From: Thiosulfatihalobacter marinus | GTDB lineage: Bacteria; Pseudomonadota; Alphaproteobacteria; Rhodobacterales; Rhodobacteraceae | DNA length: 59,515 bases | Reading direction: 5' to 3' | NCBI RefSeq assembly: GCF_016019955.1 | Contig: NZ_JAECRZ010000017.1 | Span: 1 to 59,515 of the forward strand | Program-made: the position numbers and the translations under genes | Shown: piece after piece, positions 1 to 6,805 of the stretch | Numbering within the stretch: the first letter of the stretch is position 1 | How the letters are laid out: the number at the start of each line of letters is the position of its first letter | Notes under the pieces: model-generated | Told to the model about the DNA's origin: nothing | The model's input: only the letters and a program-made list of their open reading frames with translations | Databases searched by the model: none

Positions 1-11
1 CGTTTCGCCAT
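1..11 (-). CDS. 5' tip of a gene leaving the left edge
   Basis: An ATG on the minus strand at 11..9 is followed by codons for Ala and Lys before the window ends. A strong Shine-Dalgarno (GGAGGG, plus-strand 19-24) lies 7 nt upstream. Only three codons are visible, so no function can be given. The gene is divergent from the exported-protein gene that starts at 236. Confidence 0.6.
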
Positions 12-14
12 CTC

Positions 15-40
15 GTATCCCTCCAAAAAGTTCGGGATAC
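15..40 (-). promoter_or_regulatory. Hairpin covering the Shine-Dalgarno of the edge gene
   Basis: GTATCCC (15-21) and GGGATAC (34-40) are perfect 7-bp inverted arms with a 12-nt spacer. On the minus-strand mRNA the downstream arm overlaps the GGAGGG ribosome-binding site and ends 3 nt before the ATG. Folding would hide the site. Regulation through this fold is an inference. Confidence 0.4.
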
Positions 41-114
41 ACCTTAGCTAACTGTCCGGATTTCCGGGACCACTTCAAAGAGCACCCCAGCGCCCGGCCC
101 GGGGTGGGTGCGGA

Positions 115-167
115 ACGCGCCCGCCCATGGGGCGGGGCGGGCGCGTGCGAAATGCCATGCATTTCGC
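115..167. other. Two adjacent perfect hairpins in a divergent intergenic region
   Basis: A 12-bp GC-rich stem (115-126 with 135-146, 8-nt loop) is followed directly by a 9-bp stem (147-155 with 159-167, 3-nt loop). No T-run follows on either strand, so neither is a standard terminator. They lie in the leader of the gene starting at 236 or between divergent promoters. The rest of 12-235 shows nothing else clear. Confidence 0.45.
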
Positions 168-235
168 TTGGGCTTAATACGAAGCACCCCGCCACCCCCG
201 GTGACAAACCGGCCCACACCTGCCACACTCCCCCC

Positions 236-625
236 ATGCGCACCCTCGCCCTCTTCGTCCTCCTGCTGCCCCTCGCCGCCCAGGCGCAGAACCGGGCGGA
301 TAGCGAACGGTTTCAGCAACTCCCCCACAACCAGACCCAGCCACAGCAATGGCCGCAGGATCAGGCGCGGACCCCTCTGTTTTGTGATCAATACGCCCGT
401 GCTGCGGCCGGGCAAGGCGGACGCACGCAAGGGAGCGATGCCGGGACAACGTTTGGCAAGCAAACCGGCTATATCGCCACACGCGACCGCAAGCAGGCCG
501 AGGCGCTGGGCATGGTGGGTGGCGCGCTTGGCTCGGCTGCGGGGGCCGAACGGGACACGCAGCTTTACGACTTTCACCATGGCGAATGCCTGAACGGCGC
601 GCGGCTGATCCCCACGCGCCCCTGA
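236..625 (+). CDS. Small exported protein of unknown function
   Basis: The 129-residue product starts with a clear signal peptide (MRTLALFVLLLPLAAQAQ), so it should reach the periplasm. The rest is polar, with a Gln-rich stretch around 30-45, two Cys residues and a short Gly/Ala segment (GGALGSAAGA) near 98-107. I recognise no family. The ATG at 236 is chosen because the signal peptide begins there; an upstream in-frame ATG at 104 would add 44 residues with no leader character. The next gene follows 39 nt later on the same strand. Confidence 0.6.
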   Translation: MRTLALFVLLLPLAAQAQNRADSERFQQLPHNQTQPQQWPQDQARTPLFCDQYARAAAGQGGRTQGSDAGTTFGKQTGYIATRDRKQAEALGMVGGALGSAAGAERDTQLYDFHHGECLNGARLIPTRP

Positions 626-664
626 CGGGCTTGCGCCCGGCGCGCGCGCTGCTACGCTCGGGCC

Positions 665-1339
665 ATGCGCGCGGTTTTCCTTGGCCTTTTCCTTACCCTG
701 TCCGCCTGTTCGCGCCCGATGACACTGGGCGAGCGGGCCTTTGCCGATGACCTGATGGGCGAGACGCTGGACCCGGCACCGGTGCGCATTGTCGCCGATG
801 TGCCGCTGGGCGTGGCCACGTTCCAGTACGAGAAGCGCCCCCGGCTGGCCTGCCGTGAGCGGCTGTTTCCCGAACCCGATGACAGCGTGATAACCACTTC
901 GCCGGCCGGGCTGGTGCTTTGGAATCGGCTGCTGACCTCGAAAGGCTGGTATCTGGACGATTACATGGCCGCCTATCCGCGCCGGATGCATATGGGCGCG
1001 GCGCTGTTTCTGGCGCACGAGCTGGTGCATGTCTGGCAATGGCAAAACCGCGATATCACCGGCTATTCGCCGGTCCGGGCGGCGCGGGAACATCGCGTGG
1101 CGGAAGATCCCTACCAGTTCGCGCTGACATCCAGCGCCGATTTTCTGGAATATGGCTACGAACAGCAATCCTCGGTGGTCGAGGAATATCTGTGCTGCTC
1201 CATACTGGATCCGGCCGCCCCGCGCACCGCCCGCCTCAAGGCGCTGCTGGACCCCTATTTCCCGGTGGACAGCCTGCCACGGCCCGAAGCGGTGACGCTG
1301 CCGTGGGAGGATGCCGAGCTGCGCGGTATCTGCCAATAA
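665..1339 (+). CDS. Lipoprotein with an HExxH motif
   Basis: The 224-residue product has a lipoprotein signal ending in LTLSAC, so Cys15 is the likely lipidated residue and the protein is probably membrane-anchored facing the periplasm. A central LAHELVHVWQW segment (about 118-128) has the HExxH pattern of zinc metallopeptidases. About 40-65 residues downstream are several acidic residues (EDPYQF, VVEEYLCC) that could supply a third zinc ligand; this is inferred. No full peptidase domain is recognised. It could instead be a non-catalytic conserved lipoprotein. Confidence 0.7.
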   Translation: MRAVFLGLFLTLSACSRPMTLGERAFADDLMGETLDPAPVRIVADVPLGVATFQYEKRPRLACRERLFPEPDDSVITTSPAGLVLWNRLLTSKGWYLDDYMAAYPRRMHMGAALFLAHELVHVWQWQNRDITGYSPVRAAREHRVAEDPYQFALTSSADFLEYGYEQQSSVVEEYLCCSILDPAAPRTARLKALLDPYFPVDSLPRPEAVTLPWEDAELRGICQ

Positions 1340-1343
1340 GAAA

Positions 1344-1362
1344 GGGGGGCGCTTCGCCCCCC
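1344..1362 (-). terminator. Bidirectional terminator hairpin
   Basis: A perfect 8-bp GC stem (1344-1351 with 1355-1362, 3-nt loop) lies between convergent genes. Read on the minus strand it is followed by TTTCTTATT, which suits the gene ending at 1390. In the plus direction it follows the lipoprotein stop by 4 nt. Confidence 0.65.
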
Positions 1363-1389
1363 AAAATTCACCTTAACTCAGGTCTATAT

Positions 1390-1965
1390 CTACTTGTATC
1401 CAAATGCGGAATCCGGGATCAAATCCCGCTTCCCGCCCGGCTTTGTCCATTCGCTTTCATAGCAGGCCGTGCCCTCTTTCTGATAGTAGAAGGCGCGGAA
1501 TTCATACCAGCCCGCCTGGGGCACCTTGACCGTCGGACGCCCGGCGCTGGAACAGGGATTGATGCCATCCAGCTTGGCCACCTGTTTGCCGCCGATCCAG
1601 ACCAGCAAACCGTCATTGGCAAAGAATTCCAAACCGTACTCGCCCGGCGCGTCGAACCGGATATAGCCGGTCATATCGGCGATGATACGTTCGTAATTCT
1701 TGGTTCCGAACATCAGCGCGCCCTTGCCCTTGTCGGGCCATTGCAGCTTGGTCAGTGGCGTGGCGCGGGCCGGATTGGCCGACAGCTTGCCCTGTGCCTG
1801 CGACAGCGTGCGCGGGCGGTTGCCGAATACGAACTGCGCCTTGAGCCCCTGCTTCAGCCCGCTGGGCTGAGGGCTGGCCGGGGTCAGTTCGATCACAGCC
1901 GCAAATGACACGGTGGCCAGCAGCGACAAGGCGCCGGCCAGAAATGCAGTAACATAGCTCTTCAT
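1390..1965 (-). CDS. Exported PA14-like domain protein
   Basis: The 191-residue product begins with a signal peptide (MKSYVTAFLAGALSLLATVSFA). The mature part has features of a PA14-type beta-barrel ligand-binding domain: a GYIRFDAPGEYGLEFFANDGLLVWIGGK-type stretch matching the family's 'sheet-then-DG' pattern, and a WYEFRAFYYQ strand. PA14 domains bind carbohydrates or other ligands; the ligand here is unknown. The ATG at 1965 follows AAAGGAG 8 nt upstream and starts exactly at the leader, so it is preferred over an ATG 9 codons earlier. Confidence 0.65.
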   Translation of the reverse strand: MKSYVTAFLAGALSLLATVSFAAVIELTPASPQPSGLKQGLKAQFVFGNRPRTLSQAQGKLSANPARATPLTKLQWPDKGKGALMFGTKNYERIIADMTGYIRFDAPGEYGLEFFANDGLLVWIGGKQVAKLDGINPCSSAGRPTVKVPQAGWYEFRAFYYQKEGTACYESEWTKPGGKRDLIPDSAFGYK

Positions 1966-2059
1966 CGGCCACTCCTTTGTGGGCACATCCATACGTCGCC
2001 GTCCAGCCTAAGGCGGAAACCGCCCGGCGGGCAAGCGACGATTATGTGACCGTCCGGTT

Positions 2060-2719
2060 TCAGGCGGCGATGCCCAGAGTTCGGGCGGCGATTGCGGGCA
2101 ACTCCGCGAAATCGGCAAAGGCATGGTCATGCGCTATCCGGGCCACCGGGGATTTGCGGTAGCCCTCGGTATAAAGCGCAAAGGGCAGTTCGGCGCGCCG
2201 CGCGGTTTCGGCATCCACCTCGCTGTCCCCGACATACAGCACCGGGCCGCCCCCCATCGCCCGCACCGCCGACAAAAGCGGCAACGGGTGGGGCTTGCGT
2301 TCAGACAGGCTGTCGCCACCGATGACCGTGGCGAAATAGCCCGACAGGTTCAGCGCCTCCAGCAGGTGACGCGCCGGTTCCCGGGCCTTGTTGGTGCAGA
2401 TGCCCAGCCGCAAGCCCATCGCCGCCAGCCGATCCAGCGCCGCAATCACCCCGGGATAGACGCGGGTCAGCCGGGGCGGGGTTTCCATATACAGGCGCAG
2501 CACGATGTCATGCAGGCGCTGGAACTGATCCGGGTCAATGTCACGGGCCGCGATCACTCGGTTGATCAGATGTGGCAACCCGTTGCCGACAAAGGTGAGG
2601 AATGTCGGCAGGTCCAGCGGCGCCAGCCCCTCGGCGCTCAGCATCCGGTTCACACAGCCCTGCATGTCGGCCACGCTGTCCACCAGCGTTCCGTCCAGAT
2701 CGAAGATCACCAGACCCAT
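2060..2719 (-). CDS. gph: Phosphoglycolate phosphatase (HAD family)
   Basis: HAD-superfamily phosphatase of 219 residues, the usual Gph length. Motif I is FDLDGTLVDS near the N-terminus, motif II CTNK (about 110), motif III/IV KPHP and YVGDSEVDAETA. Gph removes phosphate from 2-phosphoglycolate, formed by RuBisCO or by DNA repair, in the cytoplasm. Related HAD phosphatases of other specificity look alike, so the substrate is likely but unproven. It is on the same strand as the metallo-beta-lactamase-fold gene that starts at 3664, 21 nt upstream of it. Confidence 0.85.
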   Translation of the reverse strand: MGLVIFDLDGTLVDSVADMQGCVNRMLSAEGLAPLDLPTFLTFVGNGLPHLINRVIAARDIDPDQFQRLHDIVLRLYMETPPRLTRVYPGVIAALDRLAAMGLRLGICTNKAREPARHLLEALNLSGYFATVIGGDSLSERKPHPLPLLSAVRAMGGGPVLYVGDSEVDAETARRAELPFALYTEGYRKSPVARIAHDHAFADFAELPAIAARTLGIAA

Positions 2720-2740
2720 GATGCCCTGCCCCTTTTTTGG

Positions 2741-3664
2741 TCAGCCCCCCTCGGGCACAAAACGATAGCCATCCGGGGTTTTCTCGGCATGGCCTATTCC
2801 GCCACCGGGCAGGTGATAGCCGATCAGGCGCATCTTGTCTGCGGAAAGTTGATCCAGCAGGGCGGTGCGGGTTTTCGCGCCAAGATCCTGATCCTGATCC
2901 GAGCCCGATCGCCATGCCGGGCGGGCAAAGGCAACGTGGTGATTGCCGATCGCATCCCCCACCACCATCAGCGCCCCGGAGCCGGACCGGATTTCAAACC
3001 CCATATGCCCCGGTGTATGGCCCGGCGTCAGCCGCGCGGCCACGCCGGGCAGGATTTCGTCACCATCGTCAAAAAGGCTAAACCGGTCTTCCATCGCCGC
3101 CAGCCGCCGCCTTGCGCCCAGGGCCATGGTGGTGCGGCTTTGCTGTATGGTTTCAGCGGTTTGCGGGTTGATCCAGTAATCCCATTCGGCGCGCCCCATC
3201 ATGTGCCGCGCCGCGGGAAACATCGGATCGTCAAAATCGTCCAGCACCCCCCAAAGGTGATCCGGGTGGCCATGGGTAAAGACAATGTGGGTCACGTCTT
3301 CGGGCGCCACATCAACCGCGTCCAGCGCATCCGGCAACAGCCCGGCGCTGGCCTGAAAACCGCTGCCGGACCCGGCATCAAACAGCACCGTGTTGGTGCC
3401 ATCCCGCATCAGCGTGACATTGCAATCCGGGGTCAGGGTGCCCGGCGCCACGCCCAGTTCGGGCAACAGTGCCGCCAAATCGGCCTGTGGCATGGGAGCA
3501 AAGACAAACTCGGGCGGCAGGGTCAGGGTGCCGTCCGACAGGCTGTCGATACGCAGCGATCCCAGCGCCAGTTCGCTGGCCGCCCAGACCGGCTGTGAAA
3601 ACACGCCCGCCGCGACCATTCCGGCCCCGGCGTGTTTCAGAAATGAACGCCGTGTGACTGACAT
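2741..3664 (-). CDS. Tat-exported metallo-beta-lactamase-fold hydrolase
   Basis: The 307-residue product has a twin-arginine signal (SVTRRSFLKHAGAGMVAAG), so it is folded before export to the periplasm. The zinc-binding motif is THGHPDHLWG (HxHxDH, about residue 124), with later metal ligands in LTPGHTPGHM and the Asp of VVGDAI. It resembles SoxH-like periplasmic MBL proteins; the substrate is unknown. The ATG at 3664 follows GGGAGG 7 nt upstream. Although the urate gene puuD is next to it, it has its own palindromic control region (3689-3720). A urate-pathway role is not supported. Confidence 0.75.
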   Translation of the reverse strand: MSVTRRSFLKHAGAGMVAAGVFSQPVWAASELALGSLRIDSLSDGTLTLPPEFVFAPMPQADLAALLPELGVAPGTLTPDCNVTLMRDGTNTVLFDAGSGSGFQASAGLLPDALDAVDVAPEDVTHIVFTHGHPDHLWGVLDDFDDPMFPAARHMMGRAEWDYWINPQTAETIQQSRTTMALGARRRLAAMEDRFSLFDDGDEILPGVAARLTPGHTPGHMGFEIRSGSGALMVVGDAIGNHHVAFARPAWRSGSDQDQDLGAKTRTALLDQLSADKMRLIGYHLPGGGIGHAEKTPDGYRFVPEGG

Positions 3665-3688
3665 GCTGGAACCTCCCGATCCTACTTT

Positions 3689-3720
3689 CATTCACACATT
3701 CGCATTTGAATGTTTGAATG
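3689..3720. promoter_or_regulatory. Four-copy palindromic operator candidate
   Basis: The site reads CATTC-ACA-CATTC-GCATTT-GAATG-TTT-GAATG: two direct CATTC copies facing two GAATG copies. The inner arms extend to ACATTC/GAATGT. It lies 25 nt upstream of the MBL-fold gene start. This layout resembles operators of dimeric winged-helix repressors such as ArsR-type proteins, but no such gene is in the window. Confidence 0.6.
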
Positions 3721-3740
3721 GCAATAGCCCGCGAAGCGGA

Positions 3741-4976
3741 TCAGCCCTTCTGCGCGGCCCGGTACCAGCGGATGATCGCGGCGCGTTCTTCGGGTTCCAT
3801 CCAGCTGACATTGGCGGGGGGCATGGCCTGGCTGACGCCGGCTTGCAGATAGATCTGCGCGGCGGCGGCGGCCACTTCGGACGGGGTTTCCAGAAGCACG
3901 TTGCGCGGTGCGCGCCGAATACCGTCATAGCCCGGTTCGCGCGCGTGGCACATCGCACAGCGCCCCAGCACGATGTCTGTCACATCCTCGAACCCCGCAG
4001 CGCTGGCATAGACCTGTTCGGCGGGCGTCAGCGCGCGCGCCTCTTCGGCGTCATAGTCGCTTTGCATCAGCGGCGCGGTGGACAGCCACATGATGGCGAT
4101 GAACAGGATAGCGGTGACGGCCCATGTCCACCATTTCATGCCGCCGCGCGCGTGCATCGTGTTGAAGAAATGCCGGATCGTGACCCCCATCAGGAACACC
4201 AGCGCCGCAATCAGCCAGTTATACTGGGTGGCAAAGGCCAGCGGGTAATGGTTGGACAGCATCAGGAAGACAACCGGCAGCGTCAGATAGTTGTTATGGG
4301 TCGAGCGCAGTTTGGCGATCTTGCCGTATTTGGGATCGGGCGCGCGCCCTTCCTGGAGATCCTTTACCACGATGCGCTGGTTGGGCATGATGATGAAGAA
4401 CACATTGGCCGTCATGATCGTGGCGGTGAACGCGCCCAGATGCAACATCATCGCGCGCCCGGTAAACACCTGGGTATAGCCCCAGCCCATGACCACCAGC
4501 AGCACGAACAGCAAAAGCATCAGCACCGTGGGCCGCTCGCCCAGCGGAGATTTGCACAAGCGGTCATAGATCAGCCAGCCAACACCCAGAGAGGCCGCCG
4601 AAATCGCGATTCCCTGCCACAGCGCGATGTCGGTCCTGGTCTGATCGACCAGGTACAATTCGCCTCCGACCCAGTAAACCACCATCAACAGCGCCGCGCC
4701 CGACAGCCAGGTGGAATAGCTTTCCCATTTGAACCAGGTCAGATGCTCGGGCATGTTTTCCGGGGCCACCAGGAACTTGCGGATGTGATAGAACCCGCCG
4801 CCATGCACCTGCCATTCCTCGCCATGGGCGCCCACCGGCAGGTTGGGCGCCTTGCGCAGCCCCAGATCCAGCGCGATGAAATAGAAGGACGAGCCGATCC
4901 AGGCAATAGCGGTGATCACATGCACCCAGCGCACCGCAAAGGCGACCCAATCCCACATGAGCACAAATTCCGTCAT
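3741..4976 (-). CDS. puuD: Membrane urate hydroxylase with cytochrome c domain
   Basis: PuuD oxidises urate to 5-hydroxyisourate at the cytoplasmic membrane and passes electrons to its own c-type haem instead of to oxygen. The 411-residue protein has an N-terminal multi-span region starting WVAFAVRWVHVITAIAWIGS. It ends in a cytochrome c domain with the CAMCH haem site (340-344) and a likely axial Met in AMPPAN (about 385). Length matches the family. It is divergent from the LysR gene at 5095 and shares with it a control region containing the palindrome at 5057-5075. The product is used by UraH, encoded at 6299. Confidence 0.93.
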   Translation of the reverse strand: MTEFVLMWDWVAFAVRWVHVITAIAWIGSSFYFIALDLGLRKAPNLPVGAHGEEWQVHGGGFYHIRKFLVAPENMPEHLTWFKWESYSTWLSGAALLMVVYWVGGELYLVDQTRTDIALWQGIAISAASLGVGWLIYDRLCKSPLGERPTVLMLLLFVLLVVMGWGYTQVFTGRAMMLHLGAFTATIMTANVFFIIMPNQRIVVKDLQEGRAPDPKYGKIAKLRSTHNNYLTLPVVFLMLSNHYPLAFATQYNWLIAALVFLMGVTIRHFFNTMHARGGMKWWTWAVTAILFIAIMWLSTAPLMQSDYDAEEARALTPAEQVYASAAGFEDVTDIVLGRCAMCHAREPGYDGIRRAPRNVLLETPSEVAAAAAQIYLQAGVSQAMPPANVSWMEPEERAAIIRWYRAAQKG

Positions 4977-5056
4977 GTCTGCCTCCGAAATTTTGACGTT
5001 GCAGCCACGCTAGCGCGGTGCTTGATTATTCTCTATCGTAGAAAAAAGCCGAAGAG

Positions 5057-5075
5057 CTTCAAAAATATCCTGAAG
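5057..5075. promoter_or_regulatory. Palindrome TTCA-N9-TGAA between puuD and the LysR gene
   Basis: CTTCA (5057-5061) and TGAAG (5071-5075) flank a 9-nt A/T-rich centre (AAAATATCC). The same architecture and nearly the same centre recur at 6734-6754 in the other divergent control region of the cluster. It ends 19 nt before the LysR start codon, as expected for an autoregulated LysR-type site. Binding is inferred. Confidence 0.6.
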
Positions 5076-5094
5076 ATGGTCCGCTGAAAACCCG

Positions 5095-6003
5095 ATGTCC
5101 TATTTTGACAATATCCGCACCTTTGTACGTGTCTATGAATTGGGCAGCATGTCCGCCGCTGCCCGCGATCAGCGCATTTCCGCGGCGGTGGCGTCGTCGC
5201 GGATTTCGCAGTTGGAAGACTATCTGAGCGTGCGCCTGTTCCAGCGCACCACGCGGCAGCTGAACCCGACCGAACAGGGCAATATCTTTTACAGCGGGGC
5301 CTGCAAGATCCTGGAGGCCATCGACGCGGCGGAATCCGAGGTCAATTCGATCACGCAAAGCCCGCGCGGGCTGTTGCATGTGGCCGCGCCGCTGGGCGTG
5401 GGGCGGCGGCTGATCGCGCCGCTGATGCCGGATTTCAAACAGGAATACCCGCTGATCGATCTGCGCCTGCGGCTGAGCGACCGCAAGCTGGACCTGACCG
5501 CCGAGGCGATCGACGTGCGCTTTTTTCTGGGCGTGCCCGAGGACAGCGCGCTGCGCATCCGCAAGATCGCCGACTGCCCGCGCCTGTTATGCGCCGCGCC
5601 GCTGTATCTGAAGGCGCGCGGCATCCCGCAAAGCCCGCAGGATCTGGCCGATGGCACCCATGATTGCCTGAACCTGCGATATCCCGGCGCGCCCGAATTC
5701 CAATGGCCGTTGCAACTGCCCGAGGGCACGCGGAAAATCGCGGTGAAGGGGCCGTTTGAAACCGACGATGGCGACGTGCTGACCAACTGGGCGCTGGACG
5801 GGCACGGGATCGTGCTGAAACCGGTCTTCGAGATTGCCGATCATCTGGCGGCGGGCCGTTTGGTGCCGGTGCTCGAGGACACCCCGCCGATCCCGATCCA
5901 GATGGCGCTGTTATATACGCATCGCCGCCATCAGGACCCCAAGGCGCGGCTGTTCATCGAGTTCATGGTTGAGAAGATGCAGGCGGCGCTGGAGGCGGCG
6001 TGA
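5095..6003 (+). CDS. LysR-family regulator, probable control of urate genes
   Basis: The 302-residue product has an N-terminal winged helix-turn-helix (residues about 1-60, SMSAAARDQRISAAVASSRISQ as recognition region) and a C-terminal substrate-binding-like effector domain. It resembles the subgroup of LysR proteins with a FDNIRTFVRVYELGS start. Position opposite puuD and next to the other urate genes suggests it senses a purine intermediate; that is inferred. Two matching palindromes (5057-5075, 6734-6754) are candidate binding sites. The ribosome-binding site is weak; the start is chosen by family match. Confidence 0.85.
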   Translation: MSYFDNIRTFVRVYELGSMSAAARDQRISAAVASSRISQLEDYLSVRLFQRTTRQLNPTEQGNIFYSGACKILEAIDAAESEVNSITQSPRGLLHVAAPLGVGRRLIAPLMPDFKQEYPLIDLRLRLSDRKLDLTAEAIDVRFFLGVPEDSALRIRKIADCPRLLCAAPLYLKARGIPQSPQDLADGTHDCLNLRYPGAPEFQWPLQLPEGTRKIAVKGPFETDDGDVLTNWALDGHGIVLKPVFEIADHLAAGRLVPVLEDTPPIPIQMALLYTHRRHQDPKARLFIEFMVEKMQAALEAA

Positions 6004-6034
6004 GAGCGCACGCCAAGGCGCCCCCGCCCCTGTC

Positions 6035-6302
6035 CTAGGGTCAGGACCCATTAATCCTGCGCCACTGGTTTGACAGATTTGCTGTCTGGCTACGTACAAT
6101 GCCGCAGGAATAGTGGTTCTATTTCAAGGCATTGAAAGGACGTCAGGCGGCAAATCCGTCAAATCCGTAGGACGCCAAATCCACTTCATTTCAGCGGCTT
6201 GGCACGCTTGGAAATAGAGCCACTATGTCCGGCGCGCGCCAAACCCCCGATATTTCGTGGATTTGGCGCCAGTGGCGCAGGATTAATGGGTCCTGACCCT
6301 AG
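6035..6302. mobile_element. MITE-like element with 34-bp perfect terminal inverted repeats
   Basis: Left end 6035-6068 (beginning CTAGGGTCAGGACCC) and right end 6269-6302 are perfect 34-bp reverse complements, giving a 268-bp unit. A second, imperfect inverted pair lies inside (6110-6130 with 6206-6226, 18 of 21 matching). No transposase or convincing reading frame is present, so it is non-autonomous. Both tips are CTAG, so the target duplication could be TA or CTAG. The right tip supplies the TAG stop codon of uraH. It fills the whole space between the LysR stop and uraH; I see no other content in 6004-6034. Confidence 0.8.
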
Positions 6303-6655
6303 CTGCCGCGATAGGTGGAATACCCATAGGGCGAAAGCAACAGTGGCACATGGTAATGCGCCCCCGGATCGGACATGCCGAAACGGATCGGCACCTCGTC
6401 CAGGAACAGCGGATCGTCCCCGGCCAGTCCCGTGGCGCGCAGATAGTCACCGCAGAAAAACACCAGCTCGTAGGTGCCGGTGGCAAAATCGCCTGCTGGC
6501 AGAATCGGCGCGTCGGTGCGCCCGTCCTCGTTGGTGACGGTCTCGGCAATCTTGCGGTGGGTGTTGCCCGACACCGCATAAAGCGCGATCCTGATTCCCT
6601 TTGCCGGGCAGCCGCGCGCAGTGTCGAGTACATGTGTCGTCAGATAGCCAGCCAT
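6299..6655 (-). CDS. uraH: 5-hydroxyisourate hydrolase
   Basis: UraH, a transthyretin-like tetramer, hydrolyses 5-hydroxyisourate to OHCU, the second step after urate oxidation. The 118-residue protein has the N-terminal THVLDTARG motif with the catalytic His, and ends in the family signature tetrapeptide YRGS. The stop codon TAG is formed by the CTAG tip of the MITE-like element at 6035-6302, so the insertion landed just behind the last essential residue. It is divergent from the puuE-uraD fusion across a 150-bp region with a palindrome at 6734-6754. Confidence 0.92.
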   Translation of the reverse strand: MAGYLTTHVLDTARGCPAKGIRIALYAVSGNTHRKIAETVTNEDGRTDAPILPAGDFATGTYELVFFCGDYLRATGLAGDDPLFLDEVPIRFGMSDPGAHYHVPLLLSPYGYSTYRGS

Positions 6656-6733
6656 AACCTGCCCCTTTTTGCATCACGCCCCTGTTGTAGCGCCCAACGA
6701 TACTGCATGTGCAGCGTGTCCGTTCCAATAGCT

Positions 6734-6754
6734 CTTTCAAAAAATATGTGAAAG
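6734..6754. promoter_or_regulatory. Palindrome CTTTCA-N9-TGAAAG between uraH and puuE-uraD
   Basis: Six-bp arms (6734-6739, 6749-6754) flank the 9-nt centre AAAAATATG. The core TTCA-AAAATAT-TGAA pattern matches the site at 5057-5075, so both divergent promoter regions of the urate cluster share one operator-like sequence. The adjacent LysR protein is the obvious candidate ligand. This is sequence matching, not proof of binding. Confidence 0.6.
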
Positions 6755-6805
6755 TCTTGGCGATTTTCATGCGCTAGAACGAAATGAACGCAAATGGAGC
6801 GACAT

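Noticed and set aside
44..1336. A 430-codon open frame on the minus strand opposite the first two genes
   Set aside because: It runs antisense through two genes with signal peptides and a terminator, has low-complexity Arg/Gly/His composition and no start signal; typical of GC-rich antisense frames.
2123..3598. A 491-codon plus-strand frame opposite gph and the MBL-fold gene
   Set aside because: Antisense to two genes with clear catalytic motifs; no ribosome-binding site and no recognisable domain.
3741..3790. MBL-fold gene as part of a puuD operon
   Set aside because: A 76-nt gap with its own strong palindrome and ribosome-binding site separates them, and no urate-pathway step needs it.
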